In this document: positions 54,606 to 62,148 of the stretch, piece by piece
Layout of the letters: every line of letters begins with the position of its first letter
Position numbering within the stretch: the first letter of the stretch is position 1
NCBI GenBank assembly: GCA_003712055.1
Contig: RHLJ01000004.1
Span: 310,001 to 374,000 of the forward strand
Length of the DNA stretch: 64,000 bases
Origin: Balneola sp.
Lineage (GTDB): Bacteria > Bacteroidota > Rhodothermia > Balneolales > Balneolaceae
Direction of reading: 5' to 3'
Notes under the pieces: generated by a model
Databases searched by the model: none
Seen by the model: the letters and a program-made list of their open reading frames with translations, nothing else
What the model was told of the DNA's origin: nothing
Translations under genes and position numbers: made by a program

Positions 54606-55745
54606 CTATTTGTAGTCGATTTTATAACCTTCACCCTGCCAACTTACTGAACGATTTATTACAAATGAAATGGGTAGGAAAAGAAAGATAAAAAACAGGT
54701 AGAAATAGATAACGGGGAGATATCGAAGAAACCGTTTTTCTCGAAACACTATTTTCTCAGTAATAAAGACAGAAGATTCTGCTACCAATTTTAATAGTAA
54801 AGCTCCAGTTGCAGCTACAGGGTTAATGAATAATCCCAGAATAATAGCAATCACAAAAAGAAAGCCAAATCCAAATACTACACTTAGCCCAATCGAATAT
54901 TCCCAACTTTGTTCATAGCCTCCCCGAATCCATCTGCGCTGCTGACTCAATAATTGTTGGAAAGTTTCTAGCGGAAACATCCGAACCGTTGTTTCCGGGT
55001 TGTTATGAGCCAGAGCTTTGTAGCCGGCATTAGCAGACATCATAAAAATAGCAAGGTCTTCGGCTACATTAAACTCTGCCTTTTCAAGCCCTCCGCTTTC
55101 TTCATAAATAGATCGTCTAATGGCCATATTGGGCCCAACGCAGATGAAATCCATCCCATACCCTGCTGCTCCAAAGGCAAAGGGAATGGTGTAACCCCAA
55201 GACATTTTTTCGAGGGTAGATACCAGGTTATTCTCTTTAATGGTCATCATACCGGCAATAGTCCCGGTTTTTTTACTTGTCCCAGTGAGCATTTTTTTTA
55301 GCCAAAGAGGATGTACTTCAGCATCTGCATCTGTAATAAATAACCATTCACCTGTAGCATGTTTTGCGGCAAAAGAAATCCCTCTAGCCTTGGCTTTCAA
55401 ATGGGTATCATAATCTTTTGTATTTAGCGTCTGCACATGATCATGACCCTCAATCGCTGTTTCTATTACTTTAGCGGTATTATCTGTTGACTGGTCGTCA
55501 ACAATAATGATCTGGAGCTTTTCCTTGGGATAATCCAGATTAATCAATGAGTTAATACAGGTAGCAAAAACGGCCTCCTCATTTTTCCCGGACACCAATA
55601 CGGATACCGTTGGCCATACTTCAGGTTCGGTACGTTTTCTGTCTCTTAAGTGAAGAATAATTTGACCTAAAGAAGCAACGAATACCAGAACAAGTAAATA
55701 TAATAGACCGCTAATGGTTAAGAATAGTCCGAGTGCGTCTGCCAT
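54606..55745 (-). CDS. Glycosyltransferase family 2, membrane-bound
   Basis: A 379-residue processive-type GT2. After an N-terminal membrane helix (FLTISGLLYLLVLVFVASLGQ) comes the GT-A core: VLVSGKNEEAVFATCINSL, IIVDDQSTDN, FITDADAEVHPLW (DxD-like), and the Q-x-x-R-W-type QQRRWIRGGYE. Three to four C-terminal helices follow. It transfers sugar from a nucleotide sugar to a lipid or polymer acceptor at the inner face of the membrane. It is the first gene of the operon and may glycosylate the lipid product of the following genes. Confidence 0.9.
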   Translation of the reverse strand: MADALGLFLTISGLLYLLVLVFVASLGQIILHLRDRKRTEPEVWPTVSVLVSGKNEEAVFATCINSLINLDYPKEKLQIIIVDDQSTDNTAKVIETAIEGHDHVQTLNTKDYDTHLKAKARGISFAAKHATGEWLFITDADAEVHPLWLKKMLTGTSKKTGTIAGMMTIKENNLVSTLEKMSWGYTIPFAFGAAGYGMDFICVGPNMAIRRSIYEESGGLEKAEFNVAEDLAIFMMSANAGYKALAHNNPETTVRMFPLETFQQLLSQQRRWIRGGYEQSWEYSIGLSVVFGFGFLFVIAIILGLFINPVAATGALLLKLVAESSVFITEKIVFREKRFLRYLPVIYFYLFFIFLFLPISFVINRSVSWQGEGYKIDYK

Positions 55746-55884
55746 AGAGTTAGTTGGGTTTGAAACAAAATAGGAATTGATCCAAATTGTTGCTTAGCCA
55801 AAAGACGATGATTCGAATAGAATAAAACGATGAGAAATACAGCCCTCAAATAGATGGTTTATCAAAGTCATTATAGCCTCTTTT

Positions 55885-56484
55885 ATGAAAAAACTATTTT
55901 CGAAATGGTGGGTATATCCACTTCTGCTAGTATTGATTTACCTCATCGCTTTTCCCTTTTTCTTCAGAAACCCTGAATACCCGCTTTTTTTTGAAGTCTA
56001 CTCCAGATTTAACGGCACCTTAGAGCATCAGGCTATCAATGGGAATAAAGATCAACTAGTTCAAAACTTTGAGTCGGTAACTATTGGGAGCGAGGCTCCT
56101 GATTTCATCTTAAACACCCTAAATGGAGAAGAAGTAAGCTTATCAAGCCTCGAAGGGAAAAAAGTATTTCTCACTTTTTGGGCTTCATGATGTCCTACTT
56201 GTCGTAAAGAAAACAAAGCTTTGGCAGCATTTTATGAGGAATACAGCGGGCAAGAGTTTGAGATTCTTGGAGTTTCTTTGGATCGAAGCAAAACAAACTG
56301 GGAGAAAGCAATTGAAAAAGATGGTATAACCTGGCTTCAGGTTTCCGACCTTATGGGTGTCGATTCTCCTGTAGCTACTCAATATGGAGTTTATAGTACT
56401 CCAACTACATTTTTAATCGATAGCTCAGGGGTTATACTTGGTAAAGATATAGAAGCAGAAAATCTAGAAGCGTTATTGAGATAA
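55885..56484 (+). pseudogene. TlpA-like thioredoxin-fold protein interrupted by in-frame TGA at the active site
   Basis: The frame from ATG 55885 to 56484 would give about 199 residues: an N-terminal membrane anchor (YPLLLVLIYLIAFPFFF), then a TlpA/redoxin domain (IGSEAPDFILNTLNGEEVSLSSLEGKKVFLTFWAS, then TGA, then CPTCRKENKALAAFYEEY ... TPTTFLIDSSGVILG). The TGA is at 56188-56190, exactly where relatives have the Trp of W-C-x-x-C (WASWCPTC), so it is a TGG-to-TGA change. Both halves keep the frame and the redox Cys pair is intact. It may be a recent nonsense mutation, a base-call error, or read through; Sec is unlikely since both Cys codons remain. Confidence 0.85.
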
Positions 56485-57000
56485 CCTCTTTTTCCGTTTC
56501 TCTCTGTAATGGGCTTTATCAGCAATGTAGATTTTCTTTTTTACTTCGCAGAAAACATGCTTTCCTTTTTTGTCGGTTAGCTTGGTGCTTTTTATAATTT
56601 CGATTTCCTTCTCAGAAGAAACCCGTTGTTTTATTTCATCAAGCTCTTCCATCGAATAAGAAAAGGAAGCATATAAGTCTTCTTCAACTGGTCTTAAGAA
56701 ACTAATCTCAGCCGATTTATCCCACATTATAAATCGATGATCTAATAAGTTAATAAGCTGAACTATTGGAATTGGGTCTACGGCTGAAAACATGCTTCCT
56801 CCAAACATGGAATTCATATAATTCCTATTCTTGTAACTGATTGGGATCTTTATCTTGATTTCCAATAGGTCTTCCGAAACATATATGATTCTACCAGTAC
56901 TTCTTCGGTACATAGGTGACAAATTGAATCCGTACCTATATAAGAGGTGGGGTTTTAGGAATTTTTTGCTAAACTCAGCGACTTTTCTATAGAAGGACAT
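56473..57000 (-). CDS. DUF4442 family hotdog-fold protein
   Basis: A 175-residue protein of the DUF4442 family, a hotdog (thioesterase-like) fold. The typical opening LYRYGFNLSPMYRRSTGRI and the central NRNYMNSMFGGSMFSAVDPIPIVQLIN are present, the latter being the long helix with G-x-x-M-x-x-A-x-D. The family is not biochemically defined but sits among acyl-CoA thioesterases. Its 3' end overlaps the end of the TlpA-like gene by 12 bases on the opposite strand. It could hydrolyse acyl thioesters connected with the lipid operon, which is speculation. Confidence 0.82.
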   Translation of the reverse strand: MSFYRKVAEFSKKFLKPHLLYRYGFNLSPMYRRSTGRIIYVSEDLLEIKIKIPISYKNRNYMNSMFGGSMFSAVDPIPIVQLINLLDHRFIMWDKSAEISFLRPVEEDLYASFSYSMEELDEIKQRVSSEKEIEIIKSTKLTDKKGKHVFCEVKKKIYIADKAHYREKRKKRLSQ

Positions 57001-57008
57001 GCTGCTAT

Positions 57009-58682
57009 TTAAAGGTTTGAGTCGGCTAAGTATTCATGCACATATTTAATACTCATAGCACCCTCACCCACTGCAGATGCAACCCGGTTCATAGCTCCAG
57101 CCCGAACGTCTCCAGCCGCAAAAATTCCTGGATTACAGGTTTCCAGGAGAAACGGCTGTCGATCAAGTTGCCATACCTTAGAAAACTCATCATATCTGTT
57201 TAATTCTTTCCCGGTTTCCAAAAACCCTTTTTCATTTTTAATGATGTCTGATTTAATCCAATCGGTATAAGGGCGAGCACCAATAAATATAAACAACCCA
57301 TCGGCTTCCACTTCTTCAAGATCACCGGAATTAGAATCTGACAACACTAGTTTTTGAAGTTTGCCTTCTCCACAAGCCTCCTGAACTTCGGTAAAGGGTT
57401 TTAACTCAATGTTTTCAGTTTTGTCAATCTGGTCAATTAAGTATGAAGACATGCTACTAGTAAGAGAGTCCTTACGAATGAGGATATATACATTTTTTGC
57501 GAATGTAGAAAGGTACATGGCAGCCTGGCCGGCTGAGTTACCTCCTCCAACAACATATACCTGCTTGTCTTTAAAGGCATGGGCTTCAGTCATAGCTGCG
57601 CCATAATAAATACCAGCTCCGGTAAAATCAGAAACACCTTTACATTCCAATTTCCGATAATTCACACCAGTAGTTACCACAACTGCTTTAGCATTAACCG
57701 TGTTTTGATCCGAAAGGGTCAAAGTTTTGTACTGATCATTAATCTTGATATCTACAACCTCTTGGGGAGAAAGAAATTCAATGCCAAAGCGGGTTGCCTG
57801 GGTTATGGCACGTCTAGCCAAATCAGAACCACTTAATCCGTTTGGAAAACCCAGATAGTTTTCGATTCGGGAACTTGTACCAGCCTGGCCACCGGGAGCT
57901 CTTTTTTCAATAAGTAACGTTTTAAGCCCTTCCGATCCTCCATATACAGCAGCTGCTAATCCAGCAGGTCCGGCTCCAATAATAGCCACATCATATATGG
58001 TTTCAGAAGCGGAAGGATTTCTGCCCAGCTTATTGGCAATTTGTAAAGGGGTAGGCTCGGTTAGATGTGTACCATCTTCGAAGAAAATGGCAGGTAAATC
58101 TTTTGCATCTATTCCTGATTCTTTCAATAGCTCACTAGCTTTATCGCTATCACTTGATTCTATATCAAGCCAGCGGTATGGAATTAGGTTGCCAGAGAGA
58201 TAATCCTTAACGGTATGAGATTTTGGCGAATACTGGTAACCAACAAGTTTAATACCTTGAAACTCTGGTTTGTAATTAGCTTGCCACTCATCCAAAAGAT
58301 CATCCAAGACCGGGAATAATTTTTCCTCAGGAGGATCCCATGGTTTCAATAAGTAATAATCTAATTGTACATCGTTGATGGCTTTAATAGCAGCATTGGT
58401 ATCAGAATAAGCTGTAAGGAGGACTCTTTTAGCATTTGGGAAGGTCTTCTTGGCCTGTTCCAAAAAGTCCACTCCAATCATTTCAGGCATACGCTGATCC
58501 GACAGGAACAATGCAACGGTTTCACCCTGTTTCTTAAGCTCGGGTAAAGTTTCGAGGGCTTCTTTAGGAGAATTCGTACTAAGAATCCTGAAGTCACTAC
58601 GGTAATTACTTCTTAAATCTCGCTGGACTGCCCTTAATACCTGAGGATCGTCATCAATGGCAAATATTATCGGTTTTTTCAT
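57009..58682 (-). CDS. Receiver-domain/thioredoxin-reductase-like fusion
   Basis: A 557-residue fusion: response-regulator receiver (1-135; acidic pocket IDDDP, phospho-Asp D62 in FLSDQRMP, T in LLTAYSD, K in LLKPWD), a thioredoxin-like middle (~140-225), then an FAD/NAD(P) pyridine nucleotide-disulfide-type oxidoreductase (~228-557; GAGPAGLAAAVYGGSEGL, GGQAGTSSRIENYLGFP, VVGGGNSAGQAA, FAAGDVRAGAMN). The C-x-x-C active site of thioredoxin reductase is missing (GIYYGAAMTEA instead of xxYCATCDG). So it is a known fused regulator/reductase type with altered chemistry. It is coupled by ATGA to the kinase. Confidence 0.9.
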   Translation of the reverse strand: MKKPIIFAIDDDPQVLRAVQRDLRSNYRSDFRILSTNSPKEALETLPELKKQGETVALFLSDQRMPEMIGVDFLEQAKKTFPNAKRVLLTAYSDTNAAIKAINDVQLDYYLLKPWDPPEEKLFPVLDDLLDEWQANYKPEFQGIKLVGYQYSPKSHTVKDYLSGNLIPYRWLDIESSDSDKASELLKESGIDAKDLPAIFFEDGTHLTEPTPLQIANKLGRNPSASETIYDVAIIGAGPAGLAAAVYGGSEGLKTLLIEKRAPGGQAGTSSRIENYLGFPNGLSGSDLARRAITQATRFGIEFLSPQEVVDIKINDQYKTLTLSDQNTVNAKAVVVTTGVNYRKLECKGVSDFTGAGIYYGAAMTEAHAFKDKQVYVVGGGNSAGQAAMYLSTFAKNVYILIRKDSLTSSMSSYLIDQIDKTENIELKPFTEVQEACGEGKLQKLVLSDSNSGDLEEVEADGLFIFIGARPYTDWIKSDIIKNEKGFLETGKELNRYDEFSKVWQLDRQPFLLETCNPGIFAAGDVRAGAMNRVASAVGEGAMSIKYVHEYLADSNL

Positions 58683-60067
58683 GAAAGTGGGAAACAGAGT
58701 TCGAAGGTGGTATCGCCTGGTTTAGAAGTCACTTTTATACTTCCGCTATGTTTATCAATAATTTTATGAACTACATCTAGTCCTAGTCCGGTTCCTTTGC
58801 CAACATCTTTAGTGGTAAAGAAAGGATCGAAGATTTTGTTTTGCACATCTTCCGGGATTCCCGATCCATTATCGTTGAAGTGTAAGATGAGATCCCCGTT
58901 TTTAGTAAATGCAGAGATACCGATTTTACCACCATTATCCAGTGCATCAATTGCGTTATCCAATAAATTGGTCCATACTTGGTTTAGCTCGCTTACATAG
59001 CCACAAAATTCGGGCAAGTCTTCAGGCACATTGATATCGTAAACGATATTCTTCTGTTTAGCTTTATGATTAAGCATCGTGATGGTGCTTTTAAACATTT
59101 TCTTAAGATCGACAGCTTCTTTATCAGAGCCCCGATCCATATGAGAATATGTTTTTACCGAGGAGATTAGATCAGATATTCGGGTAGCTGCGTCTTCAAT
59201 TTCCTCCACCATTTTTTCAGTAGTCAATACATTGGCAATCCATCCAAGAACAGGGGGGAGGTATTCTTCTGTTACATGCTCCAGTACAAATTCGAGATCA
59301 TCAGTATTGAAGCAATATTCAGCAAAGGTTTCTGCATATTCGAATCCATCGTCAACACCACGATCTTCCATCCAGTCAGTTAAATCATCTTCAAGAGCAG
59401 TTCGCTCCATTAAGCTTTGCTCATTTGAGGAACCTTTTTCCGCTTTTCGAAAGACAAGATCATTTACCGCATCAACCTGCTCATCACTCATTTTGATGTG
59501 CATTACCGCCTTGAACTTATCCGGACTGGACTTCAGGCCTTTTTTGAGTTCGGTGGCACTTCGTACCATAGCAGAAGCCGGATTATTCAACTCATGAGCA
59601 AGTCCTGCCGAAAGTTTTCCTAGCGCCACCAGCTTTTCATTTTGCTGCTGCTGTGTTGTGAAGCTTCGTATTCGATCAGAAAGTGAATGCACAAATACTG
59701 ATACCAGTTCATAGCGTTTTGTGATTTCCTTAAAAGTACTTTCATGGGTTCGTAGTAATGTGCATTCTTCCAAAACAGTCATAAATGCAGCAGAAGATTG
59801 CATTCTTGAAAAAGGTAGTTTTCCAGAAATGTCACCTTTTTCAAAGTGAGCTAGGGGACTGAATTGATTCCCTCTTTTGATTTGAGCCCGGAGCGTACCT
59901 TCAAAAATGATGAATAAGCCATCAATTTCATCTCCAGGTTTTACAATTACTTCATCAGGCTGGTACACACAAAGCTCAGAGACAGAAGCAAACCATCTTA
60001 GTTGGTCTTCGGGTACATTTTCAAAGGCAGGGTTTTGTTGCAGTGATGAGACAATATAATCTTCCAT
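58679..60067 (-). CDS. Cyclic-nucleotide-binding-domain sensor histidine kinase
   Basis: A 462-residue cytoplasmic kinase. Residues ~8-130 form a cNMP-binding domain ([24 protein letters not shown]), followed by a HisKA dimer helix with phosphoaccepting H158 ([19 protein letters not shown]), and HATPase_c ([39 protein letters not shown]). No membrane helix is seen. It autophosphorylates and would transfer to D62 of the downstream receiver-reductase. The signal bound by the cNMP domain is not established; the conserved Arg and Glu of a cAMP phosphate-binding cassette are not evident. Confidence 0.92.
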   Translation of the reverse strand: MEDYIVSSLQQNPAFENVPEDQLRWFASVSELCVYQPDEVIVKPGDEIDGLFIIFEGTLRAQIKRGNQFSPLAHFEKGDISGKLPFSRMQSSAAFMTVLEECTLLRTHESTFKEITKRYELVSVFVHSLSDRIRSFTTQQQQNEKLVALGKLSAGLAHELNNPASAMVRSATELKKGLKSSPDKFKAVMHIKMSDEQVDAVNDLVFRKAEKGSSNEQSLMERTALEDDLTDWMEDRGVDDGFEYAETFAEYCFNTDDLEFVLEHVTEEYLPPVLGWIANVLTTEKMVEEIEDAATRISDLISSVKTYSHMDRGSDKEAVDLKKMFKSTITMLNHKAKQKNIVYDINVPEDLPEFCGYVSELNQVWTNLLDNAIDALDNGGKIGISAFTKNGDLILHFNDNGSGIPEDVQNKIFDPFFTTKDVGKGTGLGLDVVHKIIDKHSGSIKVTSKPGDTTFELCFPLS

Positions 60068-60327
60068 TAGGCCTCCAGCATATCGTTATGAATGTAACAG
60101 TATCGCCAACTTTCACCAGGTTCAACGGACCGGATTATGGGATGTTCAGCGCGGAAATAATGTTTACGAGCATGCTTGTTTTTGGAGCTGTCGCAACAGC
60201 CGATATATCCGCAAGTCATACACATTCGTAAATGAACCCAGGTATCGCCTTGCTTTATGCAGTCTTCGCACTCAACATTCTTATTGGGTTCTACGATTTC
60301 GATCATTTGTTCATGTTCACAGCTCAT
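60067..60327 (-). CDS. UBP-type zinc finger protein
   Basis: An 86-residue zinc finger with the ZnF-UBP pattern: C3-x-H5, C-x2-C (VECEDCIKQG), then HLRMCMTCGYIGCCDSSKNKHARKHY with additional Cys and His ligands, and H-P-I-I-R at the end. In eukaryotes this fold binds the ubiquitin C-terminus; in bacteria, which lack ubiquitin, it is found beside kinases and oxidoreductases but its partner is unknown. It starts on TAATG at the end of the antiporter gene and ends on TAATG at the start of the kinase gene. Confidence 0.9.
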   Translation of the reverse strand: MSCEHEQMIEIVEPNKNVECEDCIKQGDTWVHLRMCMTCGYIGCCDSSKNKHARKHYFRAEHPIIRSVEPGESWRYCYIHNDMLEA

Positions 60328-61889
60328 TACATTAATTCCAATGACATTGATCCTTCAATTTCCTCACTGATGCTTAGCTCTGCAAGTTTCCTGCCAGCTT
60401 GTTTCATTGGCAGACATACGGCGTTAGCTCCTGCTTCTCTAAGTGCTGTATGCTCCTCATCCCGCATGGTTAATGCATAGATGTCATTTTCAAAGTTATT
60501 CTTACGCATCATTTTAGTGGCCTCGACCTTACTGTCAGGATTTGGAACAGCAAGCATCACTGCCTCTACTTCCGACAGGTCGATATACTGCCATAATTCC
60601 GGATCAGTAGCATCGCCATACACTACTCTTCTTCTATCTTTCAGGTTTTTTTCGATACGAGCAGGGTCAATATCCATTCCGGTTACACGAAGATTTCTTT
60701 CTTTCAAATAGTCATAGGCAGCTTCTCCAGCCTGACCCATTCCCACAATCAAATAGTGAGCACCTCCAAGATTGACTACTTGTTGTCCTGGGTGCTTCAC
60801 GTCCCGCTCAAATGGTACAAGCTTATGTTCAAATCTATTCCATAATCGATTCGCATTCGCTGTTAAAGGAGCATTAAGTGCATAAGAAACGGCTGTGAGT
60901 AACGCGAAAACAATGATTGTTGATTCAGGTATAAATCCTGCACTGGCCGCAGCTGTTCCTGCGATCAAAGTAAATTCACTATAAGAGGTTAGCGTAGTTG
61001 TTACCATAAATGAATTTCTGGACCGCAGCTTAAATGCGATAAGAAGGAAGAAAAACATGATGGATTTCAGCGGTAGTAGGAGTAAAAGTACTCCTGCGAA
61101 AAGGAGAGCATCCATATTTGGCAGTCCGGCCAATCCTACTTCCAGGAAGAAACCAACCAAAAAAGCCTCCTTTATACCCCAAAGTTTCTCAGCTAGTTCA
61201 TCCGCAAGTTCATGGCCAGAAAGTAATGCGCCTGCAGCGAGGGCTCCTAACTCTGAGGAAAGGCCGAGTACTTCAAAAAGTGTTCCCAGTCCAACCGCAA
61301 GGATAAGCCCAAAGAGAAGCTGTAGTTCCTCATGACCACTGTATGTCAGTAATTTTATCAAAGCAGGGCGTAGAAAAGGAAGGATTAATAGTGCAAGACT
61401 CCAAGGAGAGGGTAATCCACCGCCGGTTAGAGCAAGAACTGTGATTGCAGCAAGATCCTGCAGAATCAGAATACCAATAGATACCCTTGCATGGTACGCA
61501 CCCAATTCTCCTCTGGCTTCCAAGGCTTTAGCCGCTAATACGGTACTTGAGAAGCCCAGAAGAACCCCAATTACTATAGAGGCAGTTAGGTCAAACCCAA
61601 ACAGAGTTGCGATGAAGGTGAAGATTCCAGCCGAAACCACAAGATGAATTCCCCCGGCTCCAAATACTTCAGGTTGGATAATGTTTTTTAGTCGAAGATG
61701 AAGACCTACCGTAAACAAGAGTAATAGTACACCGAGGTGCCCAACCTCATGAATGACGTCTGTTTCGAGATGTATTCCTGATATTGAGAGTAAGATTCCT
61801 GCTACAAGATAGCCTACCAAAGGGGGGAGTCTCATTGCCTGGAAAATCATTCCAAGCACGTAAGCCAAACCCAGCCAAAGAATTTCCAT
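60327..61889 (-). CDS. CPA2-family cation:proton antiporter with C-terminal RCK (TrkA-N) domain
   Basis: A 520-residue membrane transporter. The first ~365 residues hold 11-12 membrane helices of the KefB/C type (VGYLVAGILLSISGIHL, VLLLLFTVGLHLRLKNI, SSELGALAAGALLSGHELADEL). Residues ~375-500 are the RCK domain with a Rossmann motif (YLIVGMGQAGEAAYDYLKERNLRVTGMDID ... VVYGDATDPE), which binds NAD(H) or nucleotides and gates transport. It exports K+ or Na+ in exchange for H+, possibly controlled by the redox or kinase partners that follow. First gene of a four-gene operon. Confidence 0.93.
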   Translation of the reverse strand: MEILWLGLAYVLGMIFQAMRLPPLVGYLVAGILLSISGIHLETDVIHEVGHLGVLLLLFTVGLHLRLKNIIQPEVFGAGGIHLVVSAGIFTFIATLFGFDLTASIVIGVLLGFSSTVLAAKALEARGELGAYHARVSIGILILQDLAAITVLALTGGGLPSPWSLALLILPFLRPALIKLLTYSGHEELQLLFGLILAVGLGTLFEVLGLSSELGALAAGALLSGHELADELAEKLWGIKEAFLVGFFLEVGLAGLPNMDALLFAGVLLLLLPLKSIMFFFLLIAFKLRSRNSFMVTTTLTSYSEFTLIAGTAAASAGFIPESTIIVFALLTAVSYALNAPLTANANRLWNRFEHKLVPFERDVKHPGQQVVNLGGAHYLIVGMGQAGEAAYDYLKERNLRVTGMDIDPARIEKNLKDRRRVVYGDATDPELWQYIDLSEVEAVMLAVPNPDSKVEATKMMRKNNFENDIYALTMRDEEHTALREAGANAVCLPMKQAGRKLAELSISEEIEGSMSLELM

Positions 61890-62148
61890 TTAGTTAGCTT
61901 TTAGTGTTGATGTGAGTCTTAGTGAGACTCAAAAAAGGCATTAATTATTTGCTGAATATGCTGAATCTCATCCTCGTTGACAAGCAAAGCAGATAGCCTT
62001 TTTCTATAGCCTATATAGATCTGAAGCGAGCTCGTTTGTAGTTACCCTTAATTGTGCCAGTAGTTCGCGTAGCATTCATTTTTTACTGCCGTTGTAAAAT
62101 TCACAAACAAAGTTATCTTTGATCACAAATAAGGCTTATACAAGTATC
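61890..62148. other. Intergenic region with a leader hairpin and a frame remnant
   Basis: A short perfect hairpin (TGAGTCT / AGACTCA) lies at about 61913-61931, in the leader of the antiporter on the minus strand. The minus frame from about 62040 to 61919 reads 40 residues ending with NEDEIQHIQQIINAFFE, which looks helical, but it has no ATG/GTG/TTG at its start, so it is not listed as a gene. The promoter of the following gene is at 62092-62121. Confidence 0.5.
62092..62121 (+). promoter_or_regulatory. Bacteroidota-type promoter
   Basis: TTG at 62092-62094 and TATCTTTG (62114-62121) are separated by 19 bases, which fits the Bacteroidota consensus TTG-N19-21-TAnnTTTG. A transcript would start near 62128, leaving a leader of about 20 bases before the TTG start at 62149. 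Confidence 0.6.

Noticed and set aside
56188-56190. TGA in the TlpA-like gene as a selenocysteine codon
   Set aside because: Selenocysteine would replace a Cys. Both Cys of CPTC are still present and the TGA sits at the Trp position, so a TGG-to-TGA change explains it.
61919-62040. Minus-strand 40-residue frame ending NAFFESH
   Set aside because: It has a helical look but no start codon follows the upstream stop, and the region is the leader of the antiporter gene. It is noted in the intergenic entry only.
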